NCBI RefSeq assembly: GCF_001186125.1 | Contig: NW_014040391.1 | Location: 90,260-126,646 of the forward strand | Direction of reading: 5' to 3' | Origin: Sphaeroforma arctica JP610 | Lineage: Eukaryota; Opisthokonta; Ichthyosporea; Ichthyophonida | Length of the DNA stretch: 36,387 bases | Part shown: positions 22,331-32,810 of the stretch, piece after piece | Layout: the number at the start of each line of letters is the position of its first letter | How positions within the stretch are numbered: the first letter of the stretch is position 1 | Translations under genes and position numbers: made by a program | The notes under the pieces: model-generated | Seen by the model: the letters and a program-made list of their open reading frames with translations, nothing else | Told to the model about the DNA's origin: nothing | Databases searched by the model: none

Positions 22331-23100
22331 TCAAGGTTAAATACTTAAATCGCTTCCAACACAGTACTGCCGTGCGTGCCGGCCTGCCATATGTATAATA
22401 GTCGACAAACGTATTTGAACTCAATTCCAAACACGAAACGTTTCTTGTATTTGGATGTGGTTTCCGATCGCCATATCACCAATGTGGATAGCACGCTATG
22501 TGCAAGTAGGAGAGGACAACAGCGGGCTACGAACAAAGGATAATAAGGAAGAAGTAGCAAAATTGTATCAAGCGGACCTCAATAACTTCAAAAGCAAAAT
22601 CCTTGCTATGAAAAAAGTATACGTAGGTGAGATGCTAAAACATTTAGATCGTATTCTATATTGATTAACCAAACAATCTCAATCGTGATCACTGGGTCAA
22701 GGAGAATCTAGCACGCCTGCATACAAGCAAAAAAAACAACTGCATAAATTGATGTTCACGTTGTTGGATTCCCAAAGCGCTCTTCTTATATACGAGAGAT
22801 TCTCGCTTATGAATATTGATTAGATAGGTACAGCGTTAAAATTAACGTGTACATATTAACAAGTCGATCCCCATTCATTGTCGCGATTTGAAGCTCCCTA
22901 TGTACAAGTGCGTGGTCTCGCGGTCGCCAACGGCAGATATGTTTACCGTTCTAAATAATCTACGGTAAGCTTTTATAAAATCTGTTTGTCATCTAATCGC
23001 TTTCACATCTACCAGCAGCCATCGAACTATCGTTGGTTCCAAAACCACTATCACTATTCCAGATCACAGGTCAGCCTTGCAGGCGTCATCTTTCACCTCA
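22331..23100. other. unassigned stretch after the Helitron
   Basis: A 69-codon plus-strand frame at 22455-22664 ends in a charged, helix-prone segment of unknown function. It may be the C-terminal remnant of the Helitron protein, but no motif supports this. A small hairpin (TTACCGT/ACGGTAA) lies near 22945-22975. Confidence 0.3.
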
Positions 23101-23107
23101 GAATCAA

Positions 23108-23160
23108 GGCGTCCTCCTTCGTACCCCTCACGTTGAGGCGTCCTCCTTCGTACCCCTCAC
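23108..23160. repeat. 29-base tandem duplication
   Basis: Two exact copies of a 24-base C-rich sequence (GGCGTCCTCCTTCG, then TACCCCTCAC) at 23108-23131 and 23137-23160. The identity suggests recent slippage or duplication. Confidence 0.85.
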
Positions 23161-23600
23161 TCAAGGTCTTAACTGACAAGAAGTTTTATTGAACAATAGC
23201 CGTTTTTATGTAGTAAAATGTATGGCTGTATAAAACACAGCCTTGACAAGGATACAGCCCAATACGACGGAGAATGTGCTTTTGTTGGCTTAGTACTGTT
23301 TTACAAATTCCAGGGGTTAATTTAGAAATCTGTGAGTTCGTTTAGCGAAGTCTTCTATACTATAAAAACCATTTACCATCCAGTACAGATTGGAATCATC
23401 AGCTCACTTAATGTCATCTTCCTGGAAAACAGATAACTATTCTGAATATAGTAAAAATTATCGTGTAGATAACACATGAAAATAAGATGAAAATAAGACA
23501 ACCACAACGGTTCGATTCATATTTCGTTATCAAGCTGAACTTTGTGATATTCACAAGCTTATTTGATAAATATCAAGCTAAATAGGATTGTGATTTCAGT

Positions 23601-23679
23601 TTTGATAAGTAGGCTTAGACGATCGAGTAGAGAAGTACCGTTTGACAAGTAGGCTTAGACGATCGAGTAGAGAAGTACC
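23601..23679. repeat. 40-base tandem duplication
   Basis: Two near-identical units beginning TTTGATAAGTAGGCTTAGAC at 23601 and TTTGACAAGTAGGC at 23641, each ending GAGAAGTACC. Confidence 0.85.
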
Positions 23680-23741
23680 CACTATGTCAGTTCATACAGA
23701 ATACCATCACTAGTCGCAGCCGCAAAAGGATTTCACCCAGA

Positions 23742-23870
23742 TTGGAATCGCGTGGGGGAAACACTTTCGCGTATTATAAATCAGAAGGACAAATATATAC
23801 AAAAAGCTCAGAAGAGGAGGAATGTACTTGGGATTTAATTCGTGGAGATGATCAGTGGTACTGGTATCAG
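23742..23870 (+). other. open frame interrupted by copy A
   Basis: A frame encoding SEEEECTWDLIRGDDQWYWY runs up to the target site of copy A. A related sequence lies at 33010-33060, just beyond the other end of copy A, encoding IRGDGQWHRFEQ in one frame. The target was therefore probably a repeated coding sequence. I do not recognise the family. Confidence 0.3.
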
Positions 23871-24196
23871 TGTAGAGTATGGAGAGTAGCTGAAAGGTAC
23901 GAGACAATAGGATACAATAGACCTCGTCTCAAGTACGGTTATCTCAGCTAGGAAAAGTCCCTAGTCTGAGAGAACCGAATTGAGTCTTTATTTGTGTTTT
24001 CACTAGACTCAGGATTTACTTGAGTGTTTCTCTCACACGCGTGAGTCCCGTTATATCTTACCGGTTCTACCGCTAATATTTCTGATGACTCTAATATCAG
24101 AAATATTCCAATCCTAATTCCAAAACTCAATATTTGATTATTCTGGGTTTTGGGATTTGTATTGGCTTTTTGATAGTCTGGTCCATAGATGCTACA
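23871..24196 (-). repeat. 3' LTR of copy A
   Basis: Runs from TGTAGAGTATGG to AGATGCTACA on the plus strand. It matches 32485-32810 at about 94% by eye without length difference. GTTGGGGAAC precedes it on the coding strand in the polypurine position. Confidence 0.93.
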
Positions 24197-24739
24197 GTTC
24201 CCCAACGTTGTGCTTCTTAGCCTGCGTAGGAGTAGAAAGTGACATCTTACAGTACTAGATTATCTAGAGGTTGCTGTTTGTATACAGGGAAAAACTTGTC
24301 CCTTAGGGGGCATAAAATGAAAAACCTGCTACCATTATCTATTACATATTACCGATTAATTAATTTATACTATAGCAGGAGTTCTCTACCACGCTCATCG
24401 GAGTTAGTCTTGACCGGTGCTCTCGGTTGATCTCAACTTGGCTTAGGAAAACGCATCTCAACGGTGGCTCTACAGCCGAGTCTGGTCTTTGCCCCTCTGG
24501 TGTGTAGGGGGAGCATGCTTCTAGGCGAGAAAAGTGTGAGTGTCCTGTGGTATCAGTGAGACTTGCTTAGGTCCCCCGCTTCGTGCGCTGTCTGTGGCTC
24601 GCTGATCTTTCATCAGTGTTCGTTGTCGCTGGCTTCATTGGCCTGGACTGCCTTCCTTTACGTCTCCGGCGTTGACGGTATGCTGTATTGACATCAGCAT
24701 CTGCGATGTCTGATTCATGCGTCCATGTACGCTCACCAT

Positions 24740-25660
24740 CTAATGCAGTAGGTACTCCCGGGATCCATCACCTCGGATGGATGGCCTGTCGTCGACTATC
24801 GAGGAGAACTGAGTCTCCTCGTTTGGTTGTACGTGATTATTGGAAGTGAATGCTTCCGGAGCACTGGCCCTTTTTACGAGACCAAGTAGCGCATCACTGA
24901 TCGAGTCAGGATATTCGGGGGGTTTTAGTCCCATTAAGGTGACAGACAAAATACACGTTGCCCTCCCTGCATACTATTTTGTATGGTCGGCCATTTGGTG
25001 CTGTTAACCTGTTCATTTCACCTTGATAGCGGACCATCACAAGGTCCCCTTCTTTACATACTTCTGTTGATATTTTCGATCTTATGCTGCTCACATCTTC
25101 TCTTGATACTGTGCAACGTTGCTATCTAGTTGTGGCCTAATGGCTACTTCTAGATTTTGCAGTCGCTCTTTCCACGATACTGTTGTACTGGGTGCGGTCA
25201 CTGGCTCATTGTAGTCCGTGAGTTAATTTTGTCTGCGACCAAAGTACACATTAAAGCGCGGTGACTTGTGTCTTCGGGATGTACGCAGATTATGGCCCAT
25301 CTGTACGAATGGAAGTCGTGAACATCAGTTACCTGGATTCTGTTCAACGAATTTCCGTAACAGTGGCATGAGATCTCTATGTGATCGTTCGTTCGCGCCT
25401 ATGACTTTAGGTTGATACGGCCGAGAGACTAGGTGTTGCATTGGCGCTTGTTCAACAACTTTTGCGAGTATGTTGTTAACATATTCAGTGCCTTGGTCCG
25501 TTTGTATGATTTGTCGAAACCCATGGTCACACATAATTGGTACCAGTGTGCGTGCTATGGAAGCCGCTGATTTGTCCATCATTGGACGCAACATGATGTA
25601 CGATGAATATAGATCAAATCATACTAACACATATGGGTGTCCTCTATTGGAATCCAATAG
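24740..25660 (-). pseudogene. integrase core and C-terminal region of copy A
   Basis: A frame at 25594-25325 encodes part of the DDE catalytic core (IIQTDQGTEYVNNILAK, then ANERSHRDLMPLL). A frame at 25094-24906 encodes EGDLVMVRYQGEMNRLTA and RPYKIVCREGN, the GPY/F-type module that ends Ty3-type integrases. Integrase joins the reverse-transcribed DNA to the host chromosome. Fossil. Confidence 0.75.
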
Positions 25661-25665
25661 TGGCC

Positions 25666-26910
25666 CTATGGTGTCCACTTGGACTCTGTCGCTTGGATAT
25701 GCGGCTGTAATTGATTGTAAGGGGTGAAATCCCTTTTTGTGTATTTTATTTTTGAGACATGGGTATACATCCCATCAATGGACATGTGTACATGTTGCTG
25801 GATATCAGCCCAATCATGTCCATCTGCTTGCAACTTGTGTACTGTTTCCTCAGGAGTGTAGTGTCCCAAGTTGTGGTATTGCTCGATGATATTGACACGT
25901 GTCTCATATTCTGTTGCCTGTGGTGCGTCTCCAGAGTGAACTGGTTTTGACGCTGCAACGTATATAGCAGGTTGTTCCCGCGAGGAGTCAAAGTATGGAG
26001 ACTTAGCTCCTATCTTTGCGACTAATGTGACACCCCATGGGGTCTTGCCACAAGCCTTCTTGCCCTCTTTGAGGAACGTATTGTTTGTGTTTTCCACTAG
26101 CATCGGGTCTTCTTCTAATAAAGACAAGAGCTTTGGAAACCACGAGGCATTGGGGTAGTATGGAACACATATCGTGATGCTGGTTGCCTCTTCAATAAAT
26201 TTGTCAAGGACATCAGGTATGAGTTCCCATGGTGGATTCGCCCATACATTCACTTCGTGCGCCCCATTTTGTTGTAGCGCATTATGTTCTTTGGTGTAGT
26301 ATTTATCTGTGTGCGCATTGTGTGCCGATGCAAACATATCTACTGTGAACTTCCCAAACCTTCGTTCCGCTTCTTGATCGACTCTGGTATGTAACATCCA
26401 GTCTATAGCCGACATGATTATGGGCATGTTTGTTTCCAAGGTGGTGTACTCTTGGCTATTATGTGTTGCCTCATTCGCCTGTTGTATTTGGCTATTATGT
26501 GTTGCCTCATTCGCCTGTTTTAATACTTTTGACTCTTTAGTGCTAAAAGTATCTTCATGTAGACGTGACAACATGTCTGCCATCTGGTTGTGCTTGCCTG
26601 GGACATGTATGATGGAGAAGTGGTGGTGGAACGTTTTCGCTATCCATTTGGCTAGCATTGGGTGTAGCGTCTGTTGAATGTTCATTTGCGTGAGCCTTTG
26701 TGATCTGTCCACAGTGTTATGTCCCCCCCCTTTAATGTATTCAGATAAATGTTCCAGGCTGTATACCAGTACTAGTAGCTCTTTGGTGTTTGTGCTATAG
26801 CGTTGTTGTGCTGGATTCAAGCCTTTTGAGAATTTGAGTATGTCTCTTCTAACTCCATCGATGACTTGAAATAAACATCCTCCTATGCCATAGTCACTAG
26901 AATCGTTCAT
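25666..26910 (-). pseudogene. RNase H, methyltransferase-like domain and integrase start of copy A
   Basis: A 414-codon open frame. Residues 1-117 are RNase H (SDYGIGGCLFQ at 5-15, NTKELL at 41-46, HVPGKHNQMADMLSRL at 102-117). A short duplicated stretch (QANEATHNSQ twice) lies at 132-153. Residues 185-300 form an added domain with TVDMFASAHN (189-198), VWANPPWELIPDVLDKFIEE (222-241) and CVPYYPNASWFPKLLSLL (248-265). This resembles the Dam-type methyltransferase-like domain known in DIRS elements, including the NPPW motif of adenine methyltransferases. From residue 340 the integrase zinc-binding region begins (QYHNLGHYTPEETVHKLQ). Confidence 0.8.
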
Positions 26911-26929
26911 AATTTGAAACGGTACCCCG

Positions 26930-27976
26930 TCAACAGGGTATACTAGCGTCGCTGAACAGGCGATGGCTTGCTTTGAGTTCTTCCCACTTCTTGATTAGTT
27001 CCGGTGTCCAAAACATGGATATGTTCTGGTTCATTTTTCCTTTCATTAGGTTCCGAAAGTGTTTTGTTGTGTGAACAAAGTTGGGGACATGATCTCGCAT
27101 GTAATTTGCTAGTCCCACTGCTTTGTGCAGATCTCTTTTTGTTCTGGGTAGTGGCCAATCCATCATTCTTTTCTGTTTCTCAGGATCTGCTTTGAGTCCC
27201 CGTGTGGTGACTTTCACCCCAAGAATGTTGACCACTTTGACCGCAAAGGCACACTTGTTGTGATTGATTCGGAAGTTTGCGCTATTCAGTCGCTTGGTTA
27301 CTTCACGAACTGTTTTGCGGTGTTCTTCTTCTGTAAGACTCACAATGACTATGTCATCTACATACACTTGCACTCCTTTGATATCTATGAGCAGATTCGT
27401 CATGACTCTCTGGAATTGTGCTGTGAGTGAGTGTAGTCCAAACGGCGCGGACTTGAATGAGTATTGCGCTCCTCTCCACGAGAATGTGAAGAAGTGTTGG
27501 CTTGCTTCGTCTACTAGGAAGTGGTTTAATTCTCCTGTAAGATCTAGCTTTGAAAAGAACTGTGCCCCTTGTAGGTTGTGTAACACTTCCTTTATTTTTG
27601 GTAACACAAACTTGTCCTGTTCATATTGGTAAATGATCTCATGTAAGTCTTGACATATACTGACTTTCTTGAGTAGACCTATTTGGTCATGTTCACCTGT
27701 TGGTAACAAAGGTAGGTTCACCGTTGTGGGCTTGTCGCGTTTGTATACGTGGCCATCTTTTAGCCATAGTTGTACATTCTCATCAGTTTGCGGAATGTAT
27801 TTGTGCGGAATAAAGTTGACTTTAGCGTGCCTCATTTGTCTGACGTTGATTTTGTTTGCAGGTACTGTGACTGTGGAGCCTGGTAAGTTGCAATGAACAT
27901 CAGGAGGTATATTCGCGTTGGTGTTCTGGAGGTCTGTAAGTGACTCTCTGAAACCTTCTTGTTCATGCTCTTTCAT
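26930..27976 (-). pseudogene. reverse transcriptase of copy A
   Basis: A 348-codon frame with the palm motifs of Ty3-type reverse transcriptase in order: FFSKLDLTGE, then FTFSWRGAQYSFKSAPFGL, the catalytic YVDDIVIVS, INHNKCAFAV and ILGVKVTTRGLKADPEK, followed by the connection segment ending in WTPELIKKWEELK. It copies element RNA into DNA. The frame is long, but the element as a whole is a fossil. Confidence 0.9.
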
Positions 27977-28040
27977 GTGGTGTGAGGAGCGATTCCCATT
28001 TTGCTTCTGTTGGTATAAGTGGATTGATTAATCCTGCTAT

Positions 28041-28457
28041 TTATATACCCATGTATGGTAGAATGTCCATACGTAGAAGTATTGTTGTCTTTTTGTCTGG
28101 TAAGTCCAATACTTCAAAACACTGAGACGTCTTTCTACCTCCATAGTTAATGTCACAAACTTCTGTTGATCCAGTGCGTTGTATTCGCGCATCTGTTTGT
28201 GCTAGTTGTATATACCCCGGTTGCGCTCGAACCAAAAAATATAGTTCTGAAACTATACTCTTGTCTATGCATGAGCGTTGTGCCCTTGAGTCTACTAGTG
28301 CATTGTATGTATTGCCATTGATTTGTATATCAATGTGTAAACGTTGGTCTCGTGGTGCGGGAAGTGAAGATAAAGGTTGATAGTTTATATCATTTGCATT
28401 TATTAACAACGTTTCTTCATCTGTGAATACATTGAGTCTGTCAGCCAGGTCTATCAT
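28041..28457 (-). pseudogene. aspartic protease region of copy A
   Basis: A 138-codon frame upstream of the reverse transcriptase. INGNTYNALVDSRAQRSCID sits where retropepsins carry the catalytic aspartate, and TTILLRMDILPYMGI near the end resembles the hydrophobic 'iLG.d.l' segment that closes such domains. It would process the Gag-Pol polyprotein. Assigned mainly by position and by the two segments. Fossil. Confidence 0.65.
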
Positions 28458-28539
28458 GCTCGCTTCCGCCCACCAGTGTTTTTAGTGCTTCTATCTGTAC
28501 ATCTTTCTTGGCTCGCTGCTCAGCCTTCTTGGCTTGAAC

Positions 28540-29822
28540 TACTTTCTTATCGGAACATTCACTGTACCGATGTGGTGATGGCATTACCAGACAGTAGGGG
28601 CATGCACGTTCTTCACGTGCTCCTTTTCTGTGTCTGCCCCCCCCCTGCTTGTTCTGGTTGTGTGCACCATTGTCTGTCTTGTGACGTTTGTTGGCGTTCG
28701 TGGACTATCCTCAACCTACGAGTTCGTCTGTGCGATGTTGCGCTTATTTGCAGCTCGCGCCTGATCTCTCAACATACGCTCTCCTTGTGTCACAGACGCC
28801 GTTCTTATGTGTGTCTCAGTCATAGTATGAAACTTGGTATGTTCTATGTCAGACAGGCGTCCTTCACTTCCATCAGGTTGCTTGTCTCCTTTGATTAGGA
28901 GATCCTCTACTGATTGTAGTCCATAGTGCTTAAGTGCTAGATACATTTGTACTTTGAGGATTTGGAAGTGTATGGGTTTCTTGTCTGAGTTGCGGTAACG
29001 CTCCTCTAACATCGTCATTGTGTGCACACGCTCTGTGCGCACTTCGACGTTCATCTTCTTATTCTGCATGTCATTGAGAAACTTCTCCAATAGATAGTCT
29101 ACTGGGTGTGATCTGAGTCGATCAATAATGATTCTATTGAACTGCTCAGGATCAGTGAAGTGCCTAGTCGTTTGTGTCTCAGAGTCTCTTATGCTATTGA
29201 GTACTGCTTTGGTTTTCTCCGTTGCATCAGTGGAATCTAATAGTCTTCTCACTAGTGCTTTTGACGTGGCTAAGAATAGATTATGTAGACATTGTGTAGT
29301 GAACTCTATGATATCTTCGCAATATTCCAATTTAAAGAAACCATCCTTAGGCATTTTGGGAAATTCTGAAGTCTTGAGTAATTTCTTAAGATATGGTTCG
29401 TTCATCTGATCGCCTAGAGGTGAACGTATGAGCTCTAGCTCACTAATGTACAGACTGATTTGGATAAGTTTGTCTTCCTCATCATCACCGCAATCGCTGA
29501 TCGCTTGGTCATATCGTCGTCTGAGCTCCGCATTCACTAGCGGCATGCGACGCTCTGGCTGTTGATGATGTATGCCTACCCTCATCTTGTACAGAGTTGG
29601 TATGGGCACCGGTGCTGTTTGTTCCTATTTGGACACAAACCGACTCACCAGAACATGATTGCCTTGACAGATATTCTTGTTTATTTCTAGACGCATTGCT
29701 GACGCTACGATGGGTACCCCCGCCGGTGTAGGTTGACCCGAACTACTGCCTGGGCTTGCCTCCCCCATTGGGCTGACTCCCACGTCACCCGCACCTTCAC
29801 CACCTCCACCCCCATTGTACAC
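28540..29822 (-). pseudogene. gag-like region of copy A with zinc knuckle
   Basis: Two frames: a short glycine-rich start (29822-29625) and a 297-codon frame (29609-28716) that is mostly helical and charged. Downstream, near 28605-28550, ACPYCLVMPSPHRYSEC gives a C-x2-C-x7-H-x4-C zinc knuckle, the nucleic-acid-binding part of Gag. The main body matches no gag family I can name but matches copy B. Fossil. Confidence 0.7.
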
Positions 29823-30109
29823 GCTTGTTTTGGTTGCTATTGGCTTTTTCAGAAGTCTGTGTTGGTGTGTGGGTGTTAGTAGATTATTACTAAAGACTCT
29901 GATTATGTTTTGTGCGAAAGCGCGCGCTTCACCCCCCCCGTCTTTAGTAATAAGTCAATAAAAGAAATAAAATTTGGATTTATTTTACTTACTTTTATGT
30001 TGTTGTTGCTTTGCTGCACTTCCGCAGGAAGTGTTTACCGTGCTGACTGGCTCGGTAGCTTGTTGCGTTGTCCCCTATATTCATGAGGGGTGAAAACGGT
30101 ATTTGTTAG

Positions 30110-30345
30110 TCAAGCTTATTCCGTCACCTGTGACGATACTTGTGCTTATTCCGTCACGTGAGAACCTATTGTCACTAGTGTTATTTCGTCATGTGAGAAA
30201 CAATTTTCTCACATGTGATGTTAATGAGATGTTTGGTCCTAGTGACGTCACCTGGAGAAGTTCGGTCCTGGATGTCACTTAGGAAGTTCGGTCCTATCTC
30301 TGACTGTGATTCAGACACTCGTGTAAGTTCGGTCTTATTTGGAAC
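30110..30345. promoter_or_regulatory. cluster of CRE-like and E-box-like palindromes
   Basis: CGTCACCTGTGACG near 30122, CGTCACGTGAG near 30154, TCTCACATGTGATG near 30204 and AGTGACGTCACCTGG near 30240 are all palindromes or near-palindromes of the CACGTG or TGACGTCA type. They are followed by three AGTTCGGTCCT-like repeats. A regulatory role is inferred from the motifs alone. Confidence 0.35.
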
Positions 30346-30403
30346 TGGAATCTTTACCTTATTGTTTGTGACGGGCCACAAGGTTCGAACAGGCTCTTGT
30401 CGT

Positions 30404-30611
30404 GCTTGATTTAGGTGTGGTTGTACCCTTGTTCTTGTGATCAATAGGTGTGATTTTTTGTTGTTGAGTGTATATGTCTCGAAGATCACTTAGATGGATT
30501 ATGTTACGCTTGATTTAGACGTGGTTGTACCCTTATTCCTGTGATCAATAGGTGTGATTTTTTCTTGGTGAGTGTATATTTCTCGAAGATCACTTAGATA
30601 AAATGCGTTAC
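30404..30611. repeat. 104-base tandem duplication in the leader of copy A
   Basis: Two units start GCTTGATTTAGG (30404) and GCTTGATTTAGA (30508). They share GTGATCAATAGGTGTGATTT and CTCGAAGATCACTTAGAT. Confidence 0.9.
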
Positions 30612-32484
30612 GCCTAGACACGGCTTTTAGATGTTGGATCCAGCGTGTGCTAGTCTGTGTGTTGCGTGTCTCAATAGCTTCCCGTACTGTCGGGTGTTTG
30701 TAGCACTTGTGTGCGTGCTTCCTTTTATTTTTGAACTAATTGTTCTTGGGTTATTGACTTGAATGTTTTATTCTTGTCCGATTGTCGTGATTTGACTGAT
30801 ATACGTTAGTATCATCTTGTCGATGTCCCCATTCTTCAATTTGACACAGGATGTGTCAGGAATGTTTTTGGGTTATCAGTAATGGTTATAATGTTTTGTT
30901 GTTGATCACTAGAATGTTCGTTCTCGATTTTTTTCGCACGTGTATTTGTCGTGCTATCGTGATCTATTATCTGTCTTGTGTGATTTCTATTAATGTCGTA
31001 CTCATAAACTGATGACCATCGATGTAATTGATACTCCTAATTTGAATCGTTCTGATTCAGGATTCCATCTGCTTAGGTCTTTGTTTACTCGACTATTTGT
31101 AGGTCTATTATTGTCTTATAATCACTTTAGTTATTCAATACTGCTGAATTACATGTGGCTCAGCCTGTGTCCCCGGGTTTGATCAATGCCTCTTTTCGTT
31201 AAATCTGATCGATTTGAGGACCCTTTTTTGTGACTTATGGCTGTGCGCCTATGTCTTATTTTTGTGGTGTCAACCTTGTTGCACTAGTTATTATTAAGTG
31301 ACCGATTGTGAGATCCTCTGATATTTGAAGATCCTCACCTCTGAATGATTTGTGGCGTTATGTCTTTCTATTCTTTGTATGGTGCCTTTACTCAGCGTTT
31401 GTTTTTCTGGGTGCTTTCCCACGTTATGCAGGTCTATGATTTGGATCACTGTACTAACATTTAGCGCTTTAATACCCAGTATGTGCTTCCTTGATCAGAT
31501 CGCTATGATTTCTGACCTACGTGTGCTCATGCGTTGTGAATTTGTTTATACGTCAACTTGTTTCAGTTGATTGTTGTAGTTACTTCGTGTTTGTGATTGT
31601 AAGTCACTGTAGATGGCTGTTGTTTGTGTGTAGCACTCCATCGATCTGATTTATCTCGTGTCCCTGTGAGATTGAGATTTAATGTTGGTGCAATATTCGA
31701 TCTCTGCGATCTTGCTCTATGCGGTGTGTTTAACAAGGTATGAATGCTTTGTTATGGTTTGTGTGTGCCGATTGTGCGTATATGCATTTGTCTATGCTTT
31801 CGTAGTGTGTATGTATACGTTTGTTTATATGTTCATAGTTGGTCTGAATTGGCGGTGTTGTTTGTTCTGTGGCTGCTGCTATTGTTTTGTATACGCAAAC
31901 TGAGTGAAATAGTTAGTGTCTTTTTAGTGCACATTACATCAGATTATTTTCTTGCTCGAAAACCTAGAAAATTCTTCTAGTTGATGGAATGATCACTGTG
32001 ACAGCTTACGCCTTTTTCATTGTTTTAGCCTTCCTATCTAGCAACTCTTCATTGAAACACGTCACACTGGGATACCCTCTTCCACTATATATGTTTGTGA
32101 ACACGTTGTTCTCACCTGTGTTTTCTGAACACCACCTTCATATCCGATACAGTTATATACACGATTACCTTGCTTATCATTCCTCTAAAAACCCTAAAAA
32201 AATCTTATTACTTCGTGTACACCCTGTTGTTAATTTCTGTTTGTTGTAAGTCTTCGTTTCTCTTATCCTTTGCGGTTCGAGTCTTCCTTACTTCCCTGTT
32301 GGCGCTTTTCTGCCGGTCCAGCCTCTTCTCTCTGTTATTGTAACTATTAGTTGGATAGTTCTAATAAAGTTTTCGATTTTGAGTTGGCCTTGACAAGGCA
32401 CTTATTGGGTTAGTTCCCTCTTGCTTTCCTCTTAATTATAGAGTGTAAGTTGCTAGACTTATCTAGTAAGGATATTGTAAAAAA

Positions 32485-32810
32485 TGTAGGGTATGGAGAG
32501 TAGCTGAAAGGTACGAGACAATAGGATACAATAGACCACTTCTCAAGTACGGTTTTCTCAGCTAGGAAAAATCCCTAGTCTGAGAGAACCGAACTGAGTC
32601 GTTATTTGTGTTTTCACTAGACTCATGATTTACTTGAGTGTTTCTCTGACACGCAGGAGTCCCGTTATATCTCACCGGTTCTATCGCTAATATTTCTGAT
32701 GACTCTAATATCAGAAATATTCCGATCCTAATTCCAAAACTCAGTATTTGATTATTCTTGGATTTGGGATTTGGATTGGCTTTTTGATAATCTGGTCCCT
32801 AGATGCTACA
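32485..32810 (-). repeat. 5' LTR of copy A
   Basis: Runs from TGTAGGGTATGG to AGATGCTACA on the plus strand, the same length as 23871-24196 with about 20 differences. It is followed at 32811 by TCAG, the target duplication partner. Confidence 0.93.

Larger units (their letters stand above)
29823..32484 (-). other. 2.6 kb leader of copy A between 5' LTR and gag
   Basis: No frame resembling a protein was found, although the coding strand is strongly A-rich and C-rich. Its 3' part matches the leader of copy B just upstream of gag. It contains a tandem pair at 30404-30611, repeated AGTTCGGTCCT units near 30260-30340 and many CGTCAC/GTGACG motifs near 30120-30260. No TGG-type tRNA primer site is visible next to the LTR (the coding strand reads TTTTTTACAATATCC there). 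Confidence 0.65.
23871..32810 (-). mobile_element. Ty3-order LTR retroelement, copy A (structurally complete)
   Basis: An 8940-base element between two 326-base LTRs with TGTAG...CTACA ends. It is flanked by a 4-base target duplication, TCAG (23867-23870 and 32811-32814). On the minus strand the order is 5' LTR, a 2.6 kb leader, gag-like with zinc knuckle, protease, reverse transcriptase, RNase H, a methyltransferase-like domain, integrase with a GPY/F-like end, and 3' LTR. PR-RT-RH-IN order marks the Ty3 group. The LTRs differ at about 20 of 326 positions by eye, so it is moderately old. It is a fossil: the reading frames are broken in several places. Confidence 0.9.

Noticed and set aside
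22945-23010. TTACCGT/ACGGTAA hairpin followed by CTAA as a Helitron 3' end
   Set aside because: The hairpin is short and AT-rich, and CTAA lies more than 20 bases beyond it. With no second copy this cannot be told from chance.
23860-23871. TGGTATCAG next to an LTR edge, resembling a primer site for initiator methionine tRNA
   Set aside because: It lies outside copy A on the target side and on the wrong strand, and its last four bases are the target duplication. Coincidence.
32265-32285. GGTTCGAGTC near the 5' LTR of copy A as a tRNA T-arm
   Set aside because: The bases on either side do not pair as a T-stem and no acceptor or anticodon arm can be drawn.
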